The position numbers were made by a program, and so were the translations under genes. A stretch of 64,000 nucleotides of DNA from Hirudinaria manillensis (taxonomy: Eukaryota > Annelida > Clitellata > Hirudinida > Hirudinidae): contig CM067537.1 of assembly GCA_034509925.1 (NCBI GenBank), forward strand, positions 3,603,001 to 3,667,000. Direction: 5' to 3'. Below the pieces are notes generated by a model that saw nothing but the letters and a program-made list of their open reading frames with translations, searched no databases and was not told the DNA's origin. This document shows, piece by piece, positions 23,021 to 35,300 of this stretch. Within the stretch, counting starts at the first letter, position 1, and the number at the start of each line of letters is the position of its first letter.

Positions 23021-24634
23021 ATGAGAATTGAGATCAGTGCTTGCTTCGTTCTTCTATTGATCGGTGAATGTCGACAATTAACGAAATTAAGTTAAATTAA
23101 TTTAAGTATTGAAATAAAATATAACTGAATATTAAACTTGTTAATTTATATATTCTTTAAAAACGTTTGATTAAAAATTAATAAAAAAAAATAATTTCAG
23201 CTTTTGGCGTGGTGAAGAGTCAAATCTCGGGTCCTTGTCTCAAATGCATTTGCGAGGTTGATAATGTTACTACAGATCAATAATAATTAATTCTTGCATA
23301 TGACAACATGAACTTAATTCAATCACGTTCGAGTATTTTAATATATCTTGTCTGGTCATGCTTCTCAATTATTCGTCATTTCATTAATTTCAGGTGGAAG
23401 GATGTGACAGTCAAATTGGAAAGTGCAAAATGGACGTTGGAAGCCTGAGCTGTGGACCTTACCAGATCAAGAAAGATTATTGGATTGATTGCGGAAAGCC
23501 TGGAAAAGGTGAAATGATCGAATTTATTCTAGACGAAATTTTCTGTTTCTCTGCATTCAAATTAATTTTCTGAACATAGCAAATAATTACTACATAGTAT
23601 GTGTAGTATTTGGATATTACATTTACCTAGAATCCCCAGAAACATTTCAGTTAGAATATGTTTAAAAATTTTCTTTCGCTCTTAGTTTAATCTCTCTTTC
23701 AATGTATCTTAAATCTCAAAATCTATTCCATTAAACTTTACTTTCCATTAATTAATTACATTAATTATTTATTAATGTTATGCAATTTCAATCGCTGTTT
23801 TCAAAATTTGGTGTTCTTTGAGAGTTACTCCATTTATTATTCACTTTTCTATTATTCACAAGATAATTCAAAATATAATTCACATTAACTTGAATAGATT
23901 ATGAAACCTGCACAAAAGCTAAAGCCTGTTCAGAAAGATGTGTGCGAGCTTACATGAAGAGGTATGGAAAATATTGCACGGGTGAGAAAAATCCAACATG
24001 CCAGGATTACGCCAGAATTCACAATGGTGGACCGAATGGTTGTAATGCTATTACAACTCTCTGCTACTGGAGCAAGGTGAAAGCTTGTTTACATAGAGAG
24101 CCAGGCGCTAAAGGTAGAAGTACAAAAGCAATCATAAGTATTGAATGTCCAAGCACAAGTGCAGGCACTCAAAGTACAAGTACTGAAAGTCGAAGTACAA
24201 GAACTGAAAGCCCAAGTACAAGTACTGAAAGCCCAAGTACAAGAACCGAAAGTCCAAGTACAAGAATTGAAAGTCCAAGTACAAGTACTGAAAGTACAAG
24301 TACAAGAACTGAAAGTCCAAATATAGGAAGCGAAAGTCCAAGTACAAGAATTGAAAGTCCAAGTACAAGTACTGAAAGTACAGGTACAAGAACTGAAAGT
24401 CCAAATACAGGAAGCGAAAGTCCAAGTACAAGAATTGAAAGTCCAAGTACAAGAACCGAAAGTACAAGTACTGAAAGTCCAAGTACAAGTACTGAAAGTC
24501 CAAGTACAAGAACCGAAAGTACAAGTACTGAAAGTCCAAGTACAAGTACTGAAGGTACGAGTACAAGAACCGAAAGTCCAAGTACAAGTACTGAAGGTAC
24601 GAGTACAAGTATTAATAATGCCACATATTTTTAA
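23021..24634 (+). CDS. i-type lysozyme / destabilase L3 with Ser/Thr-rich repeat tail
   Basis: Exons 23021-23063, 23201-23256, 23394-23508 and 23898-24634 give 316 aa. Residues 1-136 form a complete signal peptide plus i-type lysozyme, with putative catalytic Glu35 and Asp47 and an intact SCGPYQI. Where L1 and L2 stop, exon 4 reads on into a 180-residue tail dominated by heptad-like units such as TESPSTS and TESPSTR, ending INNATYF with one N-glycosylation sequon. Ser and Thr make up most of the tail, as in O-glycosylated mucin-like linkers. An extra cysteine (C127, where L1 and L2 have glycine) and a tail cysteine (C155) could pair. The tail might tether the enzyme in mucus or cuticle; that is inference. 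Confidence 0.85.
24160..24612 (+). repeat. 21-bp minisatellite encoding the L3 tail
   Basis: Imperfect in-frame 21-bp units (aagtccaagtacaagtactg-like) code for the Ser/Thr/Glu/Pro repeats. The purine-rich unit lacks stops in several frames, so long antisense frames also exist and are not genes. Confidence 0.9.
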
Positions 24635-26534
24635 GGCTCAAACAAAACTACTTGTACTCAGGGTTGATAAGGTTGAGTACTAATACAATTGATGATACGT
24701 CGTGAACAAGTACAATCACAAGGTTGCTTTGATGTTAATTTCGCAAAAAAACTGACTTTTGATGCTTAAAAAACAACATTTGAACTTTAAATTTATTTTG
24801 CTTCAGATAAAACGAAGTTTTTTTAAAACCGACTTACAGTTATTAATAATATTATTATTAATTTTAGAATGTTTAGATACTATTATTTCCAAATTATAAG
24901 AATAAGGTGCCTTCAATAAAAATCACAAAGTATTTCCAACACATTCACATGTCAAACATCAAGGATGAGAGCGGGAGCGACATTTAGTTTTTTTTTTTCT
25001 AAAATATGGAAGCACCAAAAATATAAAAAATATCACCGCGCAATGTCTGGGCCAAAACCAATTACGTCATTTAAGTTACATTTAATTACACATTTAAAAC
25101 AATTTGGGCGTGATTTGGACTTCATAGCGTGATTGCAACTTGTAAACGTGAGCCATCCAAAAGAGGAAGCTTTTAGAATATTATCAATCCCAGTCAAAAT
25201 GGCTTTTGATACATTTTGGTACATGTAAGTCACAAGCGACTATGGGATGGTCTAGCCATTTTTCAGAATCTATTGCATAATAAATTCCAAAACGATAAAA
25301 ACCACAGAAGTATTGCTCCCGTAAAAAAGCTGAATGTTTTTGCAAATTCCCGCTCGATCTCTTGACTTCGAATTCGTTTGAAAATGCTTAGGGATGTGTT
25401 TCAAATAATTGGCAATGGCCTCTCTCCACTGCCTGGCGCTCATAATTAGAGAGGTGAGTTGATGTAAAATTTAAGGAATAAATATATTGCATTAACTGGT
25501 TTGTAAAACAATTAACGAATTAGAAAATAATATCTAGCGCTGGTACAGTCCTGTTATTTATTTTCAAGCTTTCTTTCTCCCTCTTGAGGATGTCTTTTAT
25601 AGGGATCATGGAAACTTCACCGCAGGAACATTCATAGCGGAAAATTCGTAGCTGTGAAATTCGAATGGAAAATTCAATGCAGCAAAATCCTTAAAAGGGG
25701 ATATAAATTGTAATTACACAGATGCCGACCCTTTGAAATAGATTATATCCAATAGAATAAGGCGTAAACACGTAAACAAGAGCACATATTTTAAACAAGT
25801 TTCAGTTAAACATTAAAATTGTGAGTCAAGCTCTTCAAACAGTCATAATGATGTTACCATACTTTTTTTTTATCCTATTTTGAAGTCTAACCTCGATAAC
25901 ATTTCCCAGAAATATTTTGGTTGATGCCTACCTTCCAACTTGCTCTCATTAAGGGTTTGGATAAATTTCCATACATTGGCAAACAATGTGCGTATGTATT
26001 TCATCGATCATAAAAAAATTCAAGAAAGTAACTTGATTCCCTTTGACGTAAGTTTCGCATATGTCAATCGAATGCCTGAAAGAAACATAATGGATAGCAC
26101 TTATATTTTTTTTTTTAAATTGGGGAATCCTTATGGACCATGACATTAACATCTTAATCAGTCCATTAATTTTTGTATTTCTATTTATTTATGTTTATCA
26201 GATCCTTTGAGTGACTTTTTGTGTCCCGAAGAGTATGTGAAGGACCTATCTTAAACGTTACCCATTCGTATAGCGCTCCCTGGCGGCGCAAATCGAGTAT
26301 CGACTTGTCGCCATTACTGCTGCGTGAAGAAACATTTGGCTACTTTTATAAAATTGAAAAATTTTATAGCCAAAGAGCTAAAATAAATATTACATTTTAC
26401 AGTACTTATCAATTATTGACTTAAGGCAATAAATGATAAAATATTGCTTTAATATCTTTGTAAACAAGTTATGTTTATGTGGTTTGCACATCGTCGATAT
26501 CGTGGTTTTGGATTCTTAAACTTTAACATCGAAT
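24635..26534. other. L3 3' flank and POLR3F promoter side, no gene seen
   Basis: No exon supported. A more GC-rich stretch near 26265-26330 (agcgctccctggcggcgcaa) lies about 200 bp before the POLR3F start and may be its core promoter. Confidence 0.5.
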
Positions 26535-28544
26535 ATGAGCGCCACTGTAAAAAGTGAACCAACAGATAATAATGGCCTTGAATCAATGTAGGCAAACGCT
26601 AATGAATGCAAAAATGTTATATAGATTAACATTTTCGTACTAATATTATAGGATTTTGAATATCTTGCAATCCAAGCCTGAAGGGTTAACTGATTCAGAA
26701 ATCCTAGCTGCCATACCACAAACGAACAGTGAAGGATTACTCCTAGTTCTTAATAAGCTTCTTGGGAAGGTAGGTATGAGACAGGATATAGATCTTAGGA
26801 ATTCTTAATTTAGTTTTTGTTTTTAAGAATGCCTTACATGTGGGAAAAGTGTCAAATGGACGATTATTTTGCAAACTTAGGACACTTACAACATCATCCA
26901 GGTATCCATTTTAAAAGTAACAATCCAGTGATAATTGGTCGTTATAAATTCTTCATATTCTCCAGTGCTTTGAAGGGTGTTGATAGTGAAGAGAGGCTTG
27001 TTTATCAAATCATTGAAGAGGCAGGAAGAAAAGGTTTGTTTAGCAGAGATTAAATATTCAACCATGATTAATAAATTTGTGACTTAGATTAATTGGAAAT
27101 GCATATAACTTAATGAAAGTGAATATAATAATAATAATTCTTTTTCGGTCATTAAAATCAGAATTATGTGACACTGGGAACATTACTGTCCAAACTATAT
27201 ATTATTATTAGATATAAACATCACAACTTTAAATCAATCAATTGTTATCAGGTATCTGGAATAAGGATATCCAAGAAAAGTGTAAAATAAACAACAAACA
27301 ATTGGATAAAATTCTAAAGAGTTTGGAAGGAAAAAAGCTGGTCAAGAAAATCAGTTCAGTTGCAGTAAGTCGCTGACTAAACATTTTGTTTTTGAGTAAA
27401 ATATCACAGGTTAAAGGTTAAAGTGTTAATGCAAATAAAAAGTTACTATATTGAAAATGCAGGAAACTATTTGAAAAGATGAAATTGTTTCAAATTCCTA
27501 AGCCTTAAATTAACATTGTTACATACATTTAATCAGTTACATTTAACACTTACTAATCTCTTGAGAAAAATGATTGAACTCAATAACCTATTTTTAATTT
27601 ATAACATTAACTGTTAAACATAATTCTCCAGTCTGCCAGGAAGAAGATATACATGCTCTTCAACCTTGAGCCGGATGAGTCGGTGACCGGAGGTGTCTTC
27701 TACAGTGACCAGAGATTTGATTCTGAATATGTTGACCTTATCAACAAATGCTGTCTAAGGATACTCCAACAACGAGTACTTAATTTCTTGATTATTTGTG
27801 ATTTTTATTATCAATGCATATGAAATAGTTGACTAGAGCTATTAATTTATTTTTCAGTATGTCATACATCCATCACAATTTGAAAAACTTATTGATAAAT
27901 TTTTATTTAATTTTTAGGCAGAAGCTTGCAAAGCAAGAGATTTGGATCTGATGGAATTGAAGAATTCCCAGTTCATGTCCTCTGAAGACATTTTGAAGAC
28001 TCTCACAGAGTCAAATGTCAGCAAGGTAAGTGATTTTTGTTTCTGTTGATGCTTTCTGGTGATAGATAAATATTTCTGGTTGATAAAGGCATATCCAATA
28101 TAATAACATATAAGTGAATAACTCACTTTAAGAAAAACATTTGCATTTATAAAAGACATTATAATTTAGGATATTTAAATTTTGTTATTTTGATTAAATA
28201 TTTTAATCATTTTGTTTATCAGGTCAGATTGACTCTGTCAGACATTGAACTGATCATGCAGACACTAATTTTTGATGGAAAGGTTGAGAAAAATGTGGTC
28301 ATTGAGAGGCACAAGTCTCAGACAAACCTCTACAGAGCCACAACATCATTTATTAAATCCAGTGGTTTAATGCACACTCCGTGCGGCCATTGTCCAGTAA
28401 GTATTGCCCGAAATGCCAGTGTTAGAACCATGAACTCCTGATTTCATTATTGTTTGTTACTTCCAGGTAAGAACCGATTGTCGACCAGGTAATGCCATCT
28501 CGCCAGAAAAATGTATTTACATGTCATTGTGGCTGGACTTTTAG
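26535..28544 (+). CDS. POLR3F: RNA polymerase III subunit RPC6 (RPC39)
   Basis: Nine exons: 26535-26587, 26652-26769, 26828-26901, 26966-27033, 27252-27364, 27632-27775, 27918-28025, 28223-28396 and 28467-28544. Phases agree at every junction; 309 aa (human about 316). RPC6 is part of the Pol III-specific RPC3/RPC6/RPC7 initiation subcomplex and acts in the nucleus in promoter opening with TFIIIB. The sequence shows the tandem winged-helix regions (KGVDSEERLVYQIIEEAG, then IYMLFNLEPDESVTGGVFYS) and the C-terminal four-cysteine motif TPCGHCP, TDC, EKCIYM (C280, C283, C289, C300), reported in the family to bind a 4Fe-4S cluster. The introns are very short. Exon 3 is the least certain exon but fits by phase and family alignment. 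Confidence 0.95.
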
Positions 28545-28567
28545 GGTGGAGATATAAATTTATGTTT

Positions 28568-28573
28568 AATAAA
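28568..28573 (+). promoter_or_regulatory. POLR3F polyadenylation signal
   Basis: AATAAA 24 bases after the POLR3F stop codon. Confidence 0.6.
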
Positions 28574-29477
28574 CAAAAGTTGATTTGAAATGTTTTTATG
28601 TTTTAAAATCATGTATGGGGCATTTGCACCTATTGTGTTTGTTTTGCTCTGATCTGGTTGAACAATTCCTAGGGGGTTGGCAACTTAATTTTGTTCTAAT
28701 GCATCTCGATTGGTCTTGAACTAAACATTCTTCTTTTCCAGAGCTTTACCCATGAATCTGAGTCGAGCAAACTATATTATATAATTGTTAGGAATGATTT
28801 GTTTACCCAATCACTACTCAATGCTTCTTAGGAGAAAATGCCAGATTAACTCTTGCATGAACGCTTCACACTGAATGTTCTTTACATTTCAAATTTTGGT
28901 ATTTCAACAGATTATTGAAAACGATAATTTTTCTGAGCTAATGCTCACAAGCGAACCAGCCAAATCTACCCAATTTTGCAAACACTCCTGTGCTTTGCTT
29001 CCTTATGTGGTGGTGCCCATTTCACCTCAGCACAAGAGTTTCACCCCATTAACAATCCTCATTTAATGATGCATTATCAAAGAAGGCACAAGAATTCACT
29101 TCAGAAAAACCGTTTATTCAGTTTCCTGCTTCAACATATTGAAAGACATCAGTAAATAAATGCTGTTTTTTTTTCTAAATAATTGGCAAACTAAATCTGC
29201 AGACTGAAATGGAACCACAAAAACAAGTGGTGATAATACAAAACAAGTGCAAAAATATCAAGTCTTTTTAACTCATTTTACAAAATGTACAAGAGGCAAT
29301 CGAAAACATCGCAAGAGTTGAGATCAGGAGCAAACAATCTGCTGTGTAATGCCCCCCTCTCGTCTTATTGTAGTTGTGCATCGTTGTCCTGAAACATAGT
29401 GATTCCTATTACAAATAGTGCTCCAATAATATCAAACATTAATAAATAATGGTAAATTAAACATATTAAAACGGCAT
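28574..29477. other. Convergent 3' region of POLR3F and the DNAJB9-like gene
   Basis: No coding exon supported. A 62-codon plus-strand frame at 28875-29066 lacks recognisable features. The right part should be 3'UTR of the minus-strand J-protein gene. Confidence 0.55.
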
Positions 29478-30524
29478 TTAAATCTCACTTGAGCTTTTAT
29501 GCGAACCGAAGGAGTGGGCGTTTTCAAAGTTGAATCCAAAATCTCCAAAGCTATCAAAAGAACCAAACGAGTCAACATCTTCAAAAAAGCTTTTGTGAAC
29601 TCTCTTGCGTGCAGAACCATGCCTTTCCCTCATCCTCATTGCATCAAACTCCTTGAAAACGTCTTTGAATCTATCTCCATTAAACTGATTTGCTCCATTA
29701 ACAGAGTCTCTAAGGTGATCATAATTCTGATGTTTGGCTGGATCTCCAAACACCTCCTGTGCTAAAATATGACATATGAAAGTTCTTTCATTAGATGGTT
29801 TAGATGTTTTCCATTATTTAAGTCATAACTTTAAAAACAACAAACCTATTAGAATAATTTAATTATCTATAGTACATCAATTAAGGTCATGCTGATCTAT
29901 AAGTACGAGTATAAACAAGCCAAAAGAAAATACCAATATCTTCGAAAAAGCTTTTGTGAACTCTCTTGTGTGCAGAATCATGCCTCTGCCTATGCATCCT
30001 CATTGCATCAAACTCCTTGAAAATGTCTTTGAACATATCTCCATTAAACTGATTTGCTCCACTAGCAGAGTCTCCAAGATGATCATAATTCTGGCGTTTG
30101 ACTGGATCTCCCAAAACCTCATATGCTAAAAAATGACATATGACAGTTCATGACAATTTATCTTTCATTAGATGGTCTTGATGCTTTCCAATATTTAAGT
30201 CATAACTTTAAAAACAACAAACCTATTGGAATAATTTAATTATCTACAATACATCAACTAAGGTCATGCTGATCTTTAATAAGCACGAGTATAAACAAGC
30301 CAAAAGAAAATACCTTCTCCGATTTTCAAAAATATCTTTTCTGCCGAAGGATCGTCATTTTTATCAGGATGATACTTAGCAGCCAACTTTCTAAAAGCTT
30401 TTTTAATCTCTTGATCGGTAGCGGTTCTTTTTACACCAAGCACCTTGTAGTAATCTTCAGCTAATACCGGAAAAGCCACAGTCAACAAAATAGCTAAACA
30501 ACTGAGATAGAGCATTTCGGACAT
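29478..30524 (-). CDS. DNAJB9: ER-lumenal J-domain co-chaperone (DNAJB9/ERdj4-like), duplicated exon
   Basis: Exon 1 is 30524-30314: signal peptide ([16 protein letters not shown]) and J domain with HPD at residues 52-54. Two alternative second exons follow: 2A at 30125-29934 and 2B at 29761-29478, which carries the stop. Both enter in phase 1; 2A is 192 nt (64 codons) and also leaves in phase 1. Exon 1+2B gives 164 aa; exon 1+2A+2B gives 228 aa. Both copies encode the end of the J domain (EVLGDP or EVFGDP, then NYDHL) and a [17 protein letters not shown] segment. ERdj4 proteins stimulate the BiP ATPase in the ER lumen, assist ERAD and restrain IRE1. Orthology rests on signal peptide plus J domain plus the FKDxF region; another small ER J-protein is possible. 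Confidence 0.85.
29570..30313 (-). repeat. Tandem duplication of intron plus exon 2 in the J-protein gene
   Basis: Introns 1 and 2 begin with the same sequence (gtattttcttttggcttgtt) and stay closely similar through the AGATCAGCATGACC region to their acceptors. The two exons are also highly similar. The unit is about 364-380 bp. A single event copied one intron together with its downstream exon. Confidence 0.9.
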
Positions 30525-31417
30525 CACAAACTAGAAACAGAATTACCTAATCTCAGAAAATTTATAACAGATGACACCAACCACAGAAACCCAACTTTGG
30601 GAGACGAGTCGCAATCCTATTGGTCGAGCCTTGATAGGTTGGTAAAAATTGAATTTTTAAATTTTAAATAAAACCTTGTTAGAAATTTATTTTTAATTGT
30701 TTTGCTTAATTGTGCTAAAATTATAGTAAATTTCATTATGCTGCAAAAGTTACGTGAATCATGACTCGTTAGTTGTTGACATCCTATAGTATCTAAATTA
30801 TATAATCAAATTTTGTAGTATAACATTAATATTTACGATGGTGACTCCAAAAAATATGGCCCGCTTAAAGATTACATCTCATCAATAGCTCAATGCTGCT
30901 AAACTTCAAACTATTCAATTTTTTCTACAAAACATACATAATAGTTATTCCGGTCACTACTATTACGTAACTCGGACCACCAGCTAGCGAACCCTTTGAT
31001 GATTCTGTGCCAAATTTGTATTACTAAATCCTTCAGCATGCCAACTTTCTTCATCTTTATCGTTTGCGGCAGTGTCAGTACAAATTCCTACAATAACACT
31101 CCAAAAAGCGTGGGCAAAAAGTATAATTCTAATGAGCAACGTTCACCGAAAGTTAGAAAGATAAGAACTATTAAGATCTTCGGATTAGAATAGCCCGAGC
31201 TATTTTGACGTGTCCTGCAAAATTGTTAAAATTTTCATAATTTTTTGATAGTTTTATACTAGTGGCAGTAATTCAAGAACATGCTATTAGCTATTAAACC
31301 ACGCTCACTAGCTCAGTTTCATAACTTAAGCACTTAAACATTTATCAACTGTTCAAAACAAAGATTACTTGAAGTTGGAAGTATTCCTTTTATTATTTTC
31401 TACGTGAGGATACGAAA
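30525..31417. other. J-protein promoter and TMEM216 3' flank
   Basis: No exon supported. A plus-strand frame at 30996-31193 has no recognisable domain. Confidence 0.55.
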
Positions 31418-32038
31418 TCATGATGAATAATATGGTAGACCCATGGAAACCAGACAAAGAACGATTTCAACCGAAATAAATACAATCTGAGTCGCTGAGA
31501 CAATAATGTCCAGATGCAAGACGTGAGTTTGCCAAGTGAGAAAATAAACAGCACCAAATAACGAAACAACGGAGCTGAAGATACAAAATGCTAACAGTGC
31601 TTTACTGTCCGTTCTGTTGCCTCTTGAGCCTATATTCGTCAAAAACAGTTGAAGTTTATAACCAAGTTAAGTAAAGTATATTGGCGTGCTTACCCATGTA
31701 CAGTCGATTAACTTCTAAGCCAGCCATCAAAAAAAGAAGTATTATTTCTGAAGCGAGTACTTCGCCATCTTGGTAGATAAGTTCGATGGCTTCATTGAAA
31801 GAAATAATTATTTCAAGGGTATGAGTTATCAAGAATTTAAAAGATTAAGATCCTATAAGTTAGCTTTTCCTAACCTTTGTATATAAACAAACCGCAGATG
31901 GTCGTAAAGAACAGTGCGAAATACCATCCGTTAAAATATAGAATGAAGTGAAGGCACAAATGCAGGCGCTGCAATAGAGATAACTTTTACATTATCGGGA
32001 TAGAGAAAAAAATACGTCCTTACACTTCGAATGCCCAT
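31418..32038 (-). CDS. TMEM216: Transmembrane protein 216, ciliary transition zone
   Basis: Four exons: 32038-32024 (MGIRS), 31968-31875, 31789-31694 and 31629-31418, phases 0, 1, 1, 138 aa (human about 145). Key matches to the TMEM17/80/216 family: HFILYFNGWYFALFF in the first membrane span, LLFLMAGLEVNRLYMG in the second, SRGNRTDSKALLAF in the connecting loop, and YFLTWQTHVLHLDIIVSATQ in the third and fourth spans. TMEM216 sits in the tectonic/MKS complex gating the base of the cilium; human mutations cause Joubert and Meckel syndromes. The paralogue TMEM80 is an alternative, but RG.R after the second span favours TMEM216. Confidence 0.85.
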
Positions 32039-32300
32039 TATCCGATGTTGCCAAGAGAACGAACACAAAGACTATTCAATGGCAATTTTTTTCGTTCGAT
32101 AAATTTAAGTAACCGTCAGTTTTATATTGACAAATAATAAATTAACCAATTTATTTAAACTAAGCAGATGCACACTCGTGCATCAAGCGATATAATTTAT
32201 ATTTTCGTGTTCGGCCCTTCGTTTCAAAACAATGCACCTTACGCTCGTTATAAGATGGCGATGCGATTCATTCCATAATAAATTCACCAAGTAAAATAAA

Positions 32301-35300
32301 CTAGGAAGAATGTTGAATTATGTATCGACCGGATCGAAGATGAGACAACATAAGTTTGCTGCTCCCTCCATCGTCCCTTCTGATCTGGAGTTCATTAACA
32401 GACATATTTGTTATGACCCCCCTGAAAGTATTCATTAAATGGCTATTAAGCATATTTTATATCAAACACTAGCCAGACTAAAATGTGATTTCTTTCACTA
32501 AATGAATAGATCTCAGAAGCATGATGTACAATATCTCAGAACACTGAAATATTGGAAATCATCTGATTTTTAAGTTTTACATTGCCTGGAATCACATTTA
32601 AACAAAATTTTGAAATTTGTCCTTAAAAACCCAAAATCACTTCTTAGAAATGGATTGAGATCAGTATGATTTTAAACACACTCTTCCTTGAATGCAAATT
32701 ACAAGCATTTTAAAGTTATTGCTAAAAAGATAATGATTAGTGCCCCAAAATATTTACCATCAAACAAATTCAGATACTTAACAATTTCAACTGTGTAATG
32801 CTCATTTTTAGCTTGTAATTCTCAACAAAATTGATTATCAACTTCTCAAAGTTAGGTAAAATAAAGTAACAAATATCAATTAGCTAACAAAACAGGGGTG
32901 TCCTGTCTAGATTGGAGCACGACTGGATCACCCTTGAAGAACCATTCTCCTTCATAGTTCATTCCACCATCTTCGTATTTCACCGTATGGCTGGAGTTTT
33001 CGGTTAAGTTTGTCATTTGCGGTGACACTGCGAGTTTTAAATATGTAAGCAATTTAAATACCGAAATAATTATCAAGTCAACATAAAATTTGCAATCGAG
33101 GCAACAAGCTAGCAGTTTCTCTGAATATGAATCCTCACTTTCAAGTTTTTGTTTCAAAGCCATCTTGACAGCTGCATAATCTTCGAGAATCTGTGACTCT
33201 TTTAACATATAAACAAAACATGGACGTAATGTAGATTGTCAAGGAAAGTCAACATGAATCACTTATACTTCCAAAAGACTACATCTTAACTAACAGATAA
33301 CACTTTACAAAATCTTTTGATACAGGTACAGTACTAATAAACTATTATAAACACATTTTCACATTACCAACTTGTCAAAGACAAACAATATTGACAACAA
33401 CGACTTAATTAATATTTAAATTTGATAATACATACAAGACTTAATTAATATTTAAATTTAATAATAAATACAAGATTTAAGAAATATTTATATCTAAAGT
33501 AATACTTGAAAGAAAGTGTTGATGTTCATACATTTGAAAGCATCAAAATAAGAGCATTTAAAAGGATATCTGAAACAGTGACCGGTTTCCTTCTCCTGTC
33601 AGTTGATAAGGAACTGACTTTCTTCTTGATCTGTTGACTCTCAACAACTAAAAATTGATATAATTAAAATAATCAATAATAAAAAATTTATTTCATTATT
33701 GTAAATTACTTAATTACTAAAGAATTAATTTGTAAAGTTATTTTTAATTTCTAAGTTCTGGGTCAAACCATCATCAAAGCTTGACAGAAATTTTGGAAAG
33801 AAGATTGTTATTATCGTTAACATTACTAACAACTGCCTTAGATAAACTTCATTTATAAGGCCCGCATTATTATAATTGGCATCCATTAATTATTTTATTA
33901 AAATCAAAATTCCTTTTAATTATAGCATGCACCCATAGAATTAACGGATCAAAACTTAAAACCACCGTCGCTTATGTTTGTGTTGTGATGATCTTGCCTC
34001 AGTTTCTGTATTTTCTCTTCTAATTCTTGCTTCATTGCATCCAAAACCATCTTTTTCTCACACTAATAAAATATTTTAAATCAAATTTAATTCTAAAAGT
34101 TATAAATGTTTAATCAGAACGACAATTATAAAAGAAATTTTTTAATAACAATTGTTATCCAATAATAATCAGAAGGATGTAATCATAAAATAATATTTAA
34201 TACTAAAAATGAGAATATCTCAGTTTATAAATCAACCTCTAAATTCTGATTGGCCGCTTGTTTCTCTCCATCAGATTTGTTTGACAGATTCTTCTTTCTC
34301 AGCTCCAATCTAACATCTTTTAAAAGTTAAAAGAAAATCTAATCATTAAAAATGAAGACAAAATCAAAATGACTTTAAATATCATGATGTATTTCAACCA
34401 TGCCTGCAATCTGGAGCTTCATTTCAAAGTTCTCGTAAAGTCTTCCAACGGGCTCCAAATATTCCTTTGCTGTTCCATGCTTCACTTCCTCCAACTTATG
34501 TGCAATCTGAGATGATTTTGCCTCAAAGAGACTGGAAAATCATTTTAAAATACTAGCTTATTATCATTATGTAATCATTAATTGATTGATAATATTTGCA
34601 TGTAAAGTTTTGAATTATGAATTCATTAAAGCATAAACAAATAATTATGTTATAAATCAGATAATCCTGAGCAAAAATCAGAGAATTAACTGAATAGGGA
34701 TGAGTTAGTGCACGATACAATAAAAGTTAGAAATTAACTGATTAAATAATACTAACTAATCTTTCAGAGTCATGAACTGATGTTCAAGGTCAGAGAGTTT
34801 TTCCATGTAGTCCTCCCTCAGTCTGTTTGCTTCATCTTCATCTAATTCTAATAATCAAGATTACAAAATTTGAAATACTATTGTGGCAAAGATAATTAGC
34901 CAATTGGTCTAATGGGTCATTCGCAAAAGATGTGGGGGTTTCAAATTTTAAAAAAATATTTTAAATTAATTTAAAATATCGAAAACAAATTAACATCTTT
35001 GTTGTTAGACTTGACGACTTTGATTGATATATAATATATTAATTAGGGTCTTAATGGCATTACTTAAATCCAGCAAAGCAATTAAAGCTGGAATTCCAAC
35101 TCAACAAAATAAAATCGCTTTTCCTCATCAACACCATAAAACACAAATTCTATACTTCTTAAAAACACTAAAATTTCAAAAACTTTGTCACTATACACAA
35201 GAGTTTCAATGAGATGAAGGCCTAGTATCTTATGCTAAAAGACATCATGTACCAACCACTCTCTTCCTCTTCAGAACCAGACACAGCAGATTCAGAAAAG

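Noticed and set aside
24132..24624. Long antisense and alternative-frame open readings across the L3 repeat tail
   Set aside because: They follow from a 21-bp unit without stops in several frames. They have no splice context or start and are pure low complexity, while the sense frame is joined to a lysozyme domain.
32876..32888. Reading the BRMS1L exon through to its in-frame stop, or assuming a frameshift at the next exon's G-run
   Set aside because: Donor TT|GTTAGC at 32889 leaves in phase 2 and joins exon 32421-32301 in the family's frame, so no lesion is needed.
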